A stretch of DNA of 64,000 nt from Aspidiotus rigidus (lineage: Eukaryota; Arthropoda; Insecta; Hemiptera; Diaspididae), in the NCBI GenBank assembly GCA_035079385.1, contig JAVHKY010000054.1, positions 15,046,501 to 15,110,500 on the forward strand, in the 5' to 3' direction. A program made the translations under genes and the position numbers. Shown piece after piece: positions 12,150 through 21,254 of the stretch (position 1 is its first letter; each line of letters opens with the position of its first letter). Under the pieces are notes generated by a model that was not told the DNA's origin, made no database searches, and saw nothing but the letters and a program-made list of their open reading frames with translations.

Positions 12150-13116
12150 CTTGTAATGACCTTTTCTGTCTCTATTGACTAGTAGAATAATATGAAACTC
12201 ATGAAAATAAAAATTTCACTAATTATCTGAAACATCACCTTTTGATGCAGCTTCCACAAATGGCCGCTATAGTGAATGTAGAGGGCGACTCTTTCGGGTC
12301 CACTCGCGAATTTCTTGATATGTGATGCGCTCCATGGAAAGGGACCACAAGTCAGCATGGTAAAAGCCCCCAGTGTAGGCGTTCTGTCATAGGTTCGGCA
12401 CATATCCTCTTTGATGTCCAACAGTACTTTCCCAATTTTAGTCCGGGCTTCTGGTCTCTCGTCGTGTTCCATGGTTTGGATTACTTGTTCGCAGCTAATG
12501 GCCATGCTTTCAAGCCTACACTGGTTCAGCCTCTCTGGCTGCACGTACTTGATGCCTTTGTCCAGCAGTCTTCTTTCTTCTTCTGTGAAGGTGACGCTTG
12601 ATAGGTTCTCGGTTCTGGGAGCAAATTTGTGCTCAACTCTCGCTGTCTCTTTCTTTCTTTCTTCTTTCTTCCGGGTCAGTTCGGCAAGCTTCTTCTTGAT
12701 CTGTTTTGTTTAGGCTTCCACTCGTTTTTCCACATAGTCACTCCCTTCTTCCCCTCTCCTCCTTTTTCAAACATCATTTCTTTGACTTCTTGCGGGTGGA
12801 GTAACCTGGACAGATGGAAATATTGATCATACAGTAGACCATTCAGCCTGGTGATTTTCTTGTAGAGTTCACCAATTTCGTTCTTCACTCTCAATCTTTC
12901 GGCTTGCATTTTGGTACGTTTCACTGCTGCGCTGTTTCCTGGTAGCCTGATAGTCGCATACTTGGGAATAATGCCTCGTCTCAAGCATTCGTTAGTGAAC
13001 CAAATCTTCACATGTGTCACTCTTAGTTTGACCTTGGTCTTCAGAAACTTAAAATCCTCGTTAACCATGTCTGGTTTAGAATCAATGCGTTTTTTAATTT
13101 TACGGTCATCCATCAT
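12150..13116 (-). pseudogene. Penelope-like element, N-terminal part only
   Basis: The minus-strand frame from ATG 13116 (MMDDRKIKKR...) contains KIWFTNECLRRGIIPKYA. A second frame, in phase from about 12710 to 12180, contains NLSSVTFTEEERRLLDKGIKY. These two blocks align with YSSHIWFLRKCLQLDLRPNF and HSNTVFNRDEMTLLEKGLKF in the Penelope-like element at 14463-16800. They are the conserved region N-terminal to the reverse transcriptase. One frame change near 12690 separates them. The reverse transcriptase and GIY-YIG domains are absent, so the copy is truncated at its 3' end, which is the less usual direction for retroelements. It represents a different subfamily from its neighbour. Confidence 0.7.
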
Positions 13117-13310
13117 AGAGAAATATACTCACAAAGAGTAACGAACACAATTACAAGAACCGCAATAAAACAAACAAACCGAGCGCTTTCGGCTAAACCC
13201 ATTCTCACGGTATAGAAAGCGACTGAACCCAACACCAACAAGAACGAGTAACAACGAACGAGGAGGTCATGACTGAACCAGCGAGTCATCGAAATGTGTA
13301 TCATTCTCAT
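13113..13310 (-). CDS. Small hydrophobic ORF overlapping the start of the Penelope-like N-terminal frame
   Basis: This is a 65-residue frame with a strongly hydrophobic C-terminal half (FVCFIAVLVIVFVTLCEYI). Its TGA stop overlaps the ATG of the next frame at 13116 in an ATGA arrangement. The last 20 or so residues are encoded again, on the opposite strand, at 16787-16856, next to the other Penelope-like copy. It may be a leader ORF of the element or just read-through of a conserved terminal-repeat segment. No function is assigned. Confidence 0.35.
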   Translation of the reverse strand: MRMIHISMTRWFSHDLLVRCYSFLLVLGSVAFYTVRMGLAESARFVCFIAVLVIVFVTLCEYISL

Positions 13311-13450
13311 AGACTAATTCAATCAAACCCTCCTCAGGAATGTACCTGTTCACCACGGTAATGTCTTTAATATTTCGATGACGATGAATTTCCATTTCCT
13401 CTAAAGCTAAGCGCCTAAAATAAGTTGACATGTTCCATGTCTTTTCTCTC
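13117..13450 (+). repeat. Inverted terminal fragments related to the Penelope-like element
   Basis: About 70 bp at 13119-13190 is the reverse complement of 16787-16856, the leader of the neighbouring Penelope-like element. At 13430-13446 the 17-mer catgttccatgtctttt is the reverse complement of 14454-14470, at that element's 3' end. Read on the plus strand, this stretch looks like a leader plus tail with the coding part deleted, in opposite orientation to the long copy. Confidence 0.6.
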
Positions 13451-13488
13451 GCCAGACCCCGATTTTGAAACTCGCGAGTACACCCCGC

Positions 13489-13508
13489 GTAATAATAATA
13501 ATTAATAA

Positions 13509-13561
<53 letters not shown>

Positions 13562-13730
13562 AAATAATTAAATAATTAAATAAATAAATAAATAAATAAA
13601 AAAAAAAATAAATAAATAAATAAATAATTAAATAATTAAATAAATAAATAAATGAATAAATAAATAATTAAATAATTATTTAATTAAATAAATAAATAAT
13701 TCAATAAATAAATAAATAAATAAATAATTC

Positions 13731-13761
<31 letters not shown>

Positions 13762-14094
13762 AAATAAATAAATAATTGATATAATTAATAATTAGAAAAT
13801 CTCTACCCCGTGGGTGATTCAGAAATTCGCGAGTATACCCGCGTAATAATAATAAATAATTAATTGAATAATTAATTAAAAATTAAATAACTAAATAATT
13901 AATTAATTAATTAATTAATTAATAAAAAATTAAATAATTAGATAATTAAATAATTATTTAATTAAATAATTAAATAAATAAATAATTAAATAATTAATAT
14001 AATTAAATAATCAAATAAATAAATAAATAATTGAATAATTAAATAATTAAATAATTAAATAAATAAATAATTAAATAATTAATATAATTGATAT
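13489..14094. repeat. Tetranucleotide microsatellite (aaat)n with ttaa variants
   Basis: About 600 bp is almost purely A and T in aaat/taaa steps with interspersed 'aataattaaataatt' stretches. A short unique break at 13796-13850 is itself a near duplicate of the entry sequence at 13455-13500 ('gcgagtatacccgcgtaataataat'). The tract was therefore probably duplicated as a block. Length in the assembly may be unreliable. Confidence 0.95.
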
Positions 14095-14430
14095 TAGAAA
14101 ATTTTCTAAGTCCCTCTTCCTATCATATATGGCTGGATAGTCGAAATTTTTCCAAGTCCCCTAGACTTGAATTGTCTCATACCATTCCAATACAACTGCG
14201 AGTTCGCGCTACCTCATATTTCTCATAGAAGACTTGAATTTTCTCATACCATTCTAATACAACAGCGAGATCGCTCGTTCGCCCCACGAAAGTTGATACC
14301 TCAAAATATAGAACACCCACAATTACCTCAAAATATTTCTCATACAAGACTTATACGACGCCAAGATAGGTAAAGGGGTAAACGAATAATATCTCACGAA
14401 CACTTGACCTAGTAGAAGCCTAGACTGAAA
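14095..14430. repeat. Short direct repeats near the Penelope-like 3' end
   Basis: Two units of about 65 bp starting 'agacttgaattgtctcatac' (about 14163 and 14230) repeat with few changes. A third partial unit lies at 14335-14360. The small plus-strand frame at 14167-14373 is composed of these repeats and is not a credible gene. Confidence 0.55.
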
Positions 14431-14462
14431 TATTTCATGATGACTGATAAAATATAAAAGAC

Positions 14463-16800
14463 ATGGAACATGATTTTCATTTATTTGGCTATGCCAGAAA
14501 ATTTAATAATACTACAATATGACCAAGTTACAAATGTTTTCCCTGTGGAGGAGAACTTCAGATCCCTCTTTGAGGCTATGACCACATTCGATTAAATGGT
14601 CAGCAAACGCCGACTCCCCTACTTTTCTTTTTTCCCATGCTTTTCTGTGTTCATCAACTCTAATTTTGAATTGACGGCTAGTCATCCCTATATACACACT
14701 CGGGCAATCACCACAGGCCACCCTATAAACACCCTCCCTCTCGGCCATCGGTATCGGATCCTTTAACTTGACCAAAAGGCTCTTCACCGTAATGGTACTA
14801 TAAAACGCCGGTCGGAAACCAAAGGGACGGAGGACACGGCTCACCTCCGAAGAAAACTTCCCCAAAAACGGCATCCTAATCCACCGTTTACGCCTATCAA
14901 GATGCAACTGGCGGGGGAGGGAGGTAGTTGAATCGAGACTTTTTCTTGTAAGTCTCCTACGGACCATGAGGTCAATGTCCACTTTGACCTGATTCACTCT
15001 AGCCAAGTGCTTTATCGTCACGAGTTCCTTATTAAACGCTACCTCACTCAAAGGGATCTGAGTGAGGCGATGTATTAAACTATTAAATGTAGCAACTTTA
15101 TGGGCAAAAGGTACGAAAGACGACCCGTGGATAGCAATATCGGTCGAAGTACTTTTCCGGTAAATACCGAAATCATGGACCCCGTCAATGACAGATATGG
15201 TTAAGTCCAGAAAATTTATTGATAAGCCGCCAACTTCAAGAGTGAACTTGATGGACGGATATAAACTATTTAAATGAGCGAGAAACTCACTAAGGAGCTC
15301 CGCGGGACCGGTCCACGCACACAATATGTCATCCACGTACCTATGCCAATAGAAAACGTGATTCAAAAACACCTGGCCTGAAGCAAACAGGTCAACCTCA
15401 AATTTAGACATGAAAACCTCCGAAATAACAGAGCCTAAGGGGGAACCAATAGGGATCCCTACCTCCTCAGGGAACTCGAAATACTGTATTTATCATCAAA
15501 CTTACAAAAATTAGGTGACCAACAGGCGTTCAATAGGTCGAAAAATTCGCCAAATTCATTGTGAGGAGTACCACATTCTACGAGCAGTTTGCCTATTTGT
15601 TGCATAGTGGTAGCCTTGGGAATGTTAGGAAAAAGCCCAACGACATCAAACGAGCACAGAATTGAACCCGGAGGAAGGATTGTCTCCTTCAATTTTTCAG
15701 CCAGGGCGCTCGAATTCTTACTGAATAGGGAGACTCAACCTCCACACGAGCCTTCAACCATCTATCCAGGAACTTAGCGAGGGAGTATGTAGGGGAGGAA
15801 ACAAACGAAACAACCGGCCGCATCGGCACATTTTCTTTGTGTACCTTCGGCAACCCGTAAAGGAGGGGAGGAACAGGGTCCGGCTCCAAGATAGCTTTCT
15901 TTAGAGATGGGCTCTTAATGATTAGCTCACTACCATTAATAAGTTTCCTAGCCTCTTTAACGAATTTTGGAAAATCAAAGAGGGGGGGCCTCCTTAGCCC
16001 CACATTGGCCAAGTACCTCGTAAACCTTAGTGACGTAGGAAGCCTTATTCATCACTACGACAGCCTTCCCTTTGTCAGCTTTAGTAATAACTAGCTTTTC
16101 TTCCTTAATCTTCCTCCTCAGACCCACTATCAATTCACTCCCTGCTTCACTTATGCGAGGGAGGGGGGTATTACGAACAATTTCAGCACATTTTTTCTGG
16201 GTATTTACGCCAGGGCCGATTTTTATAGCTAAATCAGCTACAACATTTGCCAACGTCTCCTGATTTTTTAGAGGGGGGAGCCCGAACTTCAATCCCTTCT
16301 CCAGAAGTGTCATCTCATCACGGTTGAACACCGTGTTACTATGATTTATGACACGGGGCTGAAACTGTTGAATAATTCCATCGTCACCTAGATCTAATTC
16401 GTCATCCCTCATCTTAGAACTTAGGAGGGAAGTAAGTTTCCGATTTTTCTTTTCTTTTAGTTTCAACTCAAATTCACGACAAACCTGATTTATGGAATGA
16501 ATAAATGGATCGAACTCACCGTGATGGAGTAGGCTAGACAGCTGCGAGTGCACAAGGAGGTTGAGTCTGGTGGTAACGTTGAGTAAACTATGCCACCTCC
16601 TCAACTCGGTACGAATCCATTTCTTTGTCATGAAATTTTCCAATTTCTTGGTGGTTAAAGCACTATCGGAATAAAATTGAAATTTCACAAAATTTGGCCT
16701 CAAATCGAGTTGGAGGCATTTACGAAGGAACCAAATATGAGACGAATAAGATACCCGTTGGGTTCTGAACTTTCTGAACCGAAATCGCTCGGTCTGTTTG
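14463..16800 (-). mobile_element. Penelope-like retroelement with RT and GIY-YIG endonuclease, frame-broken
   Basis: Read on the minus strand, the order is as follows. An N-terminal block (16790-15975) contains SSHIWFLRKCLQLDLRPNF and a KADKGKAVVVMNK motif. RT fingers follow (16012-15689; LLYGLPKVHK). Motif A (15692-15470) reads SFDVVGLFPNIPKATT. Motif B is GIPIGSPLGSVISE. Motif C (HRYVDDILCAWTG) lies near 15340. After the thumb comes a C-terminal GIY-YIG nuclease (about 14620-14720: YRVACGDCPSVYIGMTSRQ, then R and H at the expected spacing). This order, with the endonuclease at the C-terminus, defines Penelope-like elements. Three frame changes (near 16000, 15690 and 15470) break what should be one long ORF, so the copy looks inactive, though assembly errors could contribute. 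Its 3' UTR extends to about 14440. No long flanking target duplication was identified. Confidence 0.9.
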
Positions 16801-16856
16801 TTTTATTGCGGTTCTTGTAATTGTGTTCGTTACTCTTTGTGAGTATATTTCTCCAT
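16787..16856 (+). repeat. Leader segment of Penelope-like element (inverted partner of 13119-13190)
   Basis: About 65 of 70 bases match the reverse complement of 13119-13190. On the plus strand it encodes the same hydrophobic VCFIAVLVIVFVTLCEYIS peptide. It abuts the 5' end of the minus-strand Penelope-like ORF, so it is the likely pseudo-LTR or leader of that copy. Confidence 0.65.
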
Positions 16857-16859
16857 GTC

Positions 16860-17255
16860 TGGTTTCCTATTATCGGAACTCATAATGACACTCATTATGA
16901 GTTCCGATACCCTCATTATGTCCTCAATGTGTCCTCATATCGAGGACATTTAAAGGGTGAAATGAAGAAGCGGATTATAAGTTTCACAAATCCTCTGTAT
17001 GTCCTCATTTCACCCTGAAAGTATCCTCAACGGTGAGGACATAATGAGGGTGTAATGAGGAAACATATTAGAGACTGTGACATCCGCATTGTGTCCTCAC
17101 TACACCCGTTGATTGTCCGCGCTATTGAGGATATTATGAGGACATAAAGAGGACGATTTTGATACCTCCTTTGTATCCTCATTTCACTCTGAAAGTATCC
17201 TCACCAGTGAGGATATTATGAGGACATAAAAAGGATATACTTACACTCTCAAAAT
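16860..17255. repeat. GAGGACAtaatGAGGA iteron cluster, left side of AT-rich island
   Basis: Multiple copies of tgaggacataatgagg and its complement (cctcattatgtcctca) occur in both orientations. A perfect 17-bp inverted repeat, atcggaactcataatga, with a 3-nt loop lies at 16872-16908. The same iteron reappears at 20940-21075 on the other side of the ORF-bearing island. Confidence 0.75.
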
Positions 17256-17339
17256 GTTTGTTGATAGTGTTGCAGTAACACTCGCAGAGAAAGAAGCGAG
17301 TGCTGTCTATATAAGATGAAATAGGTGTGAAGATGATAA

Positions 17340-18560
17340 TAGTAGTATACAAAGTACGTATAGGACACTCATCATTACACCGTTAAATTTGACCAAATTG
17401 ATATTTCCAGCAAAAAATTATACTCCTCAAATTAGACCTAAAATATTGCCCAAAACTTATTCTCTAGAATACAATAAATAAGGTAAATTCTTTACCTATG
17501 ATTTTTCAACGCACACGAACGTTCAGACAAAATTTATTACCAGTATTTAGCTGATTTTAGACTTTATTTGACTGAAATTACTGTCACAACGAGACTCATA
17601 TCATTTTCACCTAGGTAGGTACACAGTAAAATTTGTCAATAGCACTATGATTCAAAAAACTTCACCCTTAAAAATGACGAAAAAAAAAATTATAACTCTG
17701 TACGTTTAGAACACTTTCTGGACACTGTCAAATTTGACCAAATTGATAGCATTTCCATCAAAAATTTACTCCTAAAATTACAAAGTACGTATAGGACACT
17801 TATCATTGCACCGTTAAATTTGACCAAATTGATATCTCCAGCAAAAAATTATACTCCTCAAATTTGACCTAAAATATTGTCCAATATTTATTCTCTAAAA
17901 TACAATAAATAAGGTAAATTCTTCACCTATGATTTTTTCAACGCTCACAAACGTTCAGGCATAATTTATTACCATCATTTAACCTTACTCAAGCTTTATC
18001 TGACAGATTTCATTTTTGACGAGGTATAGGTACACAGGAAAAATTTTTACCATGCAAGTACGTATAGGACACTTATCAGGACACTGTCAAATTTGACCAA
18101 ATTAATAGCATTTCCATCAAAAGTTTACTATTCAAATTTGACCTAAAATATTACCCCTCTAGAATACAATAAATAAGGTAAATTCTTTACCAATGATTTT
18201 TCAGCGCTCACAAAGGTTCAGGCAAAATTTATCAACGTTATTTAGCCTTTATCTGGTAGAAATTACTGTCACTAAGGATATATCATTTTCACCAAGGTGG
18301 GGGTACAGTATTTCATTTTTGGCAAGGTAGGTACTCACGAACATCAACGATCACACTTTTTCATGTCCACGTATACCGAGTACATTTAGAACACTTTCTG
18401 GACACTGTCAAATTTGTCCAAATTGATATCATTTTCATCCTAAAATTTGCCCCAAAATTTATTCTGTAAATTATGATAAATGAGGTAAATTTTACCTTAT
18501 TTTAAAAGGGGTTAAATTTTCAACCTCTTACTACCTATGATTTTTTCAACGCTCACGATT
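17340..18560. repeat. Degenerate long tandem repeat inside the island
   Basis: Units begin with 'acgtataggacac', continue through 'aaatttgaccaaattgat', and end with 'acaataaataaggtaaattcttt' and a 'gatttttcaacgc' segment. Starts fall near 17353, 17700 (shortened), 17783, 18060 and 18370. Unit lengths vary from about 80 to 350 bp by internal deletion. No coding potential was seen. Confidence 0.75.
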
Positions 18561-18769
18561 CAGTTTACTTGTACGCGTGGGAGGGGGTGTTGAGGATAGT
18601 GGTACCCACTTCATCTTTCTTTTACACGCGTACTCATAGATTACTGTGCCGTACTAACTATAACGGATCAACCGCATATTCTTGGCTGCCAATAGTACTT
18701 TGAAAGATAAGAAACTTATTTCGATAATGTTTCTCATTGTTCTTGTCAGTCGATTCAGAAAAAGATTAC

Positions 18770-18930
18770 GGTTGAGAAATATAGTTACGTATTGATAATT
18801 TCTCAACCGACCGATCGTCAACAAGTGGAGGTCAGTAAAAAGTTAGTGAAGGATAATGAGGGTCAGTAGAGGTCAGTAAAAGTTAGTGAAGGATAATGAG
18901 AGTCAGGGTCAGTAAAAGTTGGTGAAGTAT
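18770..18930. repeat. Hairpin and 38-bp direct repeats ahead of the first island ORF
   Basis: The sequence ggttgagaaat is mirrored by atttctcaacc at about 18770-18808. It is followed by about 2.5 copies of a unit built on 'ggtcagtaaaagttagtgaaggataatgag' from 18831. The first ORF of the island starts right after the last copy, so this could be its upstream control region. Confidence 0.6.
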
Positions 18931-18935
18931 AATTT

Positions 18936-19430
18936 ATGATAAGAATTTTTCTATTAAAAATGGATCTTCTAAAAACGTATGCAGGTGGTCATGTAACAAA
19001 TCTCAATGATTTAGATGATATTATTGAAGATTATCCAGAGATACAAAAAATAGCTAAAGAATTCGATAGTGACTTTGCAAAAATTGCATCAGTAATTGAT
19101 AAAAGCTCAAATTATTCATCTGAAGAAAAGAAAATTATAAAAAAGGTCTTTTTAATTTTTACAAACATACTTATTGAATTAAATGGTTATAAATATATTA
19201 ATAATGATATATTTGAAGAACTTCAAAAATCAATTGAAGTAGGAGTTCAGAAAGATAAAATAATTGAAAAACTTAGAATTCATGCAAGTAAAACTGAAGA
19301 GGGCAAAAGACTTTTTTCAGAAAGTCAAAAGGAATTGCAGAAGAAAATGGATATGATAATTAGAACAAGGAATGATAGAAAACTATCTACTTACAGAGAA
19401 AATACTTTGAAATCATCATTACCTAATTAA
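18936..19430 (+). CDS. Island ORF 1: unknown acidic/lysine-rich helical protein, probably frame-broken
   Basis: This is an intronless frame of 164 residues; the ATG at 18960 (MDLLKTYAGGHV) is a more natural start than the first ATG. The sequence is rich in Lys, Glu, Ile and Asn, with predicted helices and a SSEEKKIIKK segment. It resembles no family I can name. Immediately after its stop the next frame stays open to 19550 (KVRDLKKKIYSHKELEKMNELKNK in part), with the same composition. A single-base change near 19425 therefore probably cut off about 40 residues. Codon use is far more AT-rich than in the host genes to the right, as expected for DNA of viral or selfish-element origin. No function is assigned. 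Confidence 0.55.
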   Translation: MIRIFLLKMDLLKTYAGGHVTNLNDLDDIIEDYPEIQKIAKEFDSDFAKIASVIDKSSNYSSEEKKIIKKVFLIFTNILIELNGYKYINNDIFEELQKSIEVGVQKDKIIEKLRIHASKTEEGKRLFSESQKELQKKMDMIIRTRNDRKLSTYRENTLKSSLPN

Positions 19431-19881
19431 AGTCAGAGATTTGAAAAAGAAAATTTATTCTCATAAAGAGCTTGAGAAAATGAATGAATTAAAAAACAAA
19501 CGACTGAATGATGTTGATGCAACTGCTGTCACAGAAATTCCCAAAAAATGACTAGATATACATTTTGAGAAGGGTTGAGAATCTGTGACATAAACCAATT
19601 ATATTGTGTTAACCAGTTATCAAATTTGAACATAATTTGTGAGGTCTATTTATTGAACCCAATTTGAATGTATTTTGAGAATGTTTTGAACATAACTGGA
19701 ATATTGGTTGTAATTGGAACCTAATTTGAACATATTTTGTCAATTTGTAACATGACAGATTTTGTGTTGGTTTGTGACAGGTTTTGTGCCGCTTTTGTGG
19801 CAGGTTTTGTACAGGTTTTAGGAAGGTTTTTGTCTAAAATATTTTCTTAATAAAATTTTTTTATATAAATAAATAGAAGAA
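19431..19881 (+). other. Island spacer with 'tttgtgacaggttttgtg' repeats
   Basis: The first 120 bases probably encode the displaced C-terminus of island ORF 1. The rest is made of short repeats such as 'aatttgaacataatttgt' and 'gcaggttttgt'. A TATA-like 'ttatataaataaataga' precedes the next ORF. Confidence 0.45.
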
Positions 19882-20190
19882 ATGGAGCTGTCTAATAAAC
19901 TTGAAGCAATTTTAAAATTAGTAGAAACATATGATGTCCGCCATTGTTCAAAGTGTAAACAAATGAAAAAAGCGATTGAATTCAATAGAAGTCAACATTG
20001 GTGTAAAAATTGCAGGAATGAAATAATGAAAAAGTATATAGATAGTAAAAAGTTTATTGAGAAACAGTGTGAATGTGGAAGGATAGTTAAATTCTTAAGC
20101 TATAATGCTCATCTAAAGTTCAATTATCATAAAAGACGACTTGAATTAACAAAGGAGAATAATAATTTTGTACTAATTTTCGCTCAATAA
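19882..20190 (+). CDS. Island ORF 2: small zinc-finger-like protein
   Basis: This 102-residue intronless frame has two cysteine pairs in its first half (CSKC at about 22-25 and CKNC at about 41-44), spaced as in small treble-clef or zinc-ribbon modules. A second set follows: CECG, then H and H in AHLKFNYHKRR, which looks like a C2H2-type finger. The protein is basic and would suit nucleic-acid binding. Similar Cys-rich small proteins are common in large DNA viruses and Maverick/Polinton-type elements, but I cannot assign it to one. A short AT-rich leader separates it from the ORFs on either side, and all three read the same way. Confidence 0.6.
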   Translation: MELSNKLEAILKLVETYDVRHCSKCKQMKKAIEFNRSQHWCKNCRNEIMKKYIDSKKFIEKQCECGRIVKFLSYNAHLKFNYHKRRLELTKENNNFVLIFAQ

Positions 20191-20309
20191 TATCATTAAA
20201 AAATTAAAATACTTATAAAATTTAGAATGAAAAGAAAAATATTTTTATTTATAAAATTTTTGTCTAATAAATAACATATAAAAATTGAAATTGTCTATAT
20301 AAAGAAAAA

Positions 20310-20879
20310 ATGAACACAGTAAAACAATTGAGAAGCATTGCAAAAGGTAGAAATATAAAAGGTTATAGTAAGGTGAGGAAAGCTGATTTACTCAGATTAT
20401 TGAATATTGAACCACCACCCAAGGCTCCAACTGTGAAAGAATTAAGAAAAATTGCAAAGGAGAGACATATAAAAGGATATTATAAGATGAAGAAAGCAGA
20501 TCTAATTAATGTATTGAGAAATGACACTCCTGTACATTTAAGTGAATCAACAGTGAAAGATTTACAAAAAATTGCGAAGGAGAGAAATATAAAAGGATAC
20601 TATAAAATAAAAAAAGCAGATTTAATTAATGTATTGAGAAATGACACTCCTACACATTTAAATGATATTTTTTCTTTTGAGGATTCATTTTTTGAATCAG
20701 AAGTTAAAAAACCAGTAAAAGAAGAGACTATTATTGACATTACTGAGCATAGATCTCGGTATGTTCAAAAGTTTAGAGCATATCAAATTGATTATACCAT
20801 TTATTCGACTTTTTATGTCGATTCACTGTCTTCACTGCAATGTGACTGCAATGAAGAGGATTTATATCCATGTAATTAG
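20310..20879 (+). CDS. Island ORF 3: protein with three SAP-like repeats
   Basis: A 189-residue intronless frame. Three repeats of about 38 residues (roughly 1-32, 41-72 and 80-111) share the pattern TVKxLRKIAKERxIKGYYK followed by KADLINVL. This is a SAP/Rho-N-like helix-turn-helix (leucine-rich helix, Gly turn, then KADLI helix) known to bind nucleic acid. The C-terminal 70 residues are acidic, then contain a 'HRSRYVQKFRAYQI' segment and a final Cys cluster. Repeats 2 and 3 are almost identical, which points to recent internal duplication or selection. Such SAP-repeat proteins occur in large DNA viruses and in Polinton-like elements. That origin is inference; no polymerase, capsid or integrase gene is visible here. 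Confidence 0.7.
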   Translation: MNTVKQLRSIAKGRNIKGYSKVRKADLLRLLNIEPPPKAPTVKELRKIAKERHIKGYYKMKKADLINVLRNDTPVHLSESTVKDLQKIAKERNIKGYYKIKKADLINVLRNDTPTHLNDIFSFEDSFFESEVKKPVKEETIIDITEHRSRYVQKFRAYQIDYTIYSTFYVDSLSSLQCDCNEEDLYPCN

Positions 20880-20934
20880 TACAAAAGTCTGAGTGGTTAC
20901 GTAGAAGAAGTACGACCTCAAAGTGGAAGGTGAC

Positions 20935-21075
20935 AGACCATATATGAGGATATGATGGGAGTTCTCCCATGAGGACGGGGTGAGGACATAATGAGGATAC
21001 AATAAGGGTTCTTCTATGAGGACGTTGGGAGGACATAATGAGGATACAATAAGGATTCTTCTATGAGGAAGTTAT
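20935..21075. repeat. GAGGACAtaatGAGGA iteron cluster, right side of island
   Basis: Two tandem 54-bp units of the type 'gaggacataatgaggata...caataagg(g/a)ttcttctatgagga' lie at about 20970-21075, preceded by 'tatgaggatatgatggg'. They share the core of the repeats at 16860-17255 and so bracket the ORF-bearing island. Confidence 0.75.
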
Positions 21076-21254
21076 GAGGGTATCAATCGCAATATTGAAG
21101 CCTCTGAATCTCTGGATCCTGGTTTGTCGAGAAGGTTTCATGATACTTTCAATCGGGATAAATGAGATACTTTGAGGACTTGAAATGGGTGATTAATCTC
21201 ACAGGTTTTTTGAGGACGCAAATTATTCACCGGGAAGTTCCGAGGTGTTTGAAA

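Noticed and set aside
14167..14373. 68-codon plus-strand frame
   Set aside because: It is built of about 65-bp direct repeats and not conserved between units.
16860..21075. Island as a complete Polinton/Maverick or endogenous virus
   Set aside because: No polymerase B, retroviral-type integrase, packaging ATPase, protease or capsid gene is present, so only a remnant or a novel small element can be claimed.
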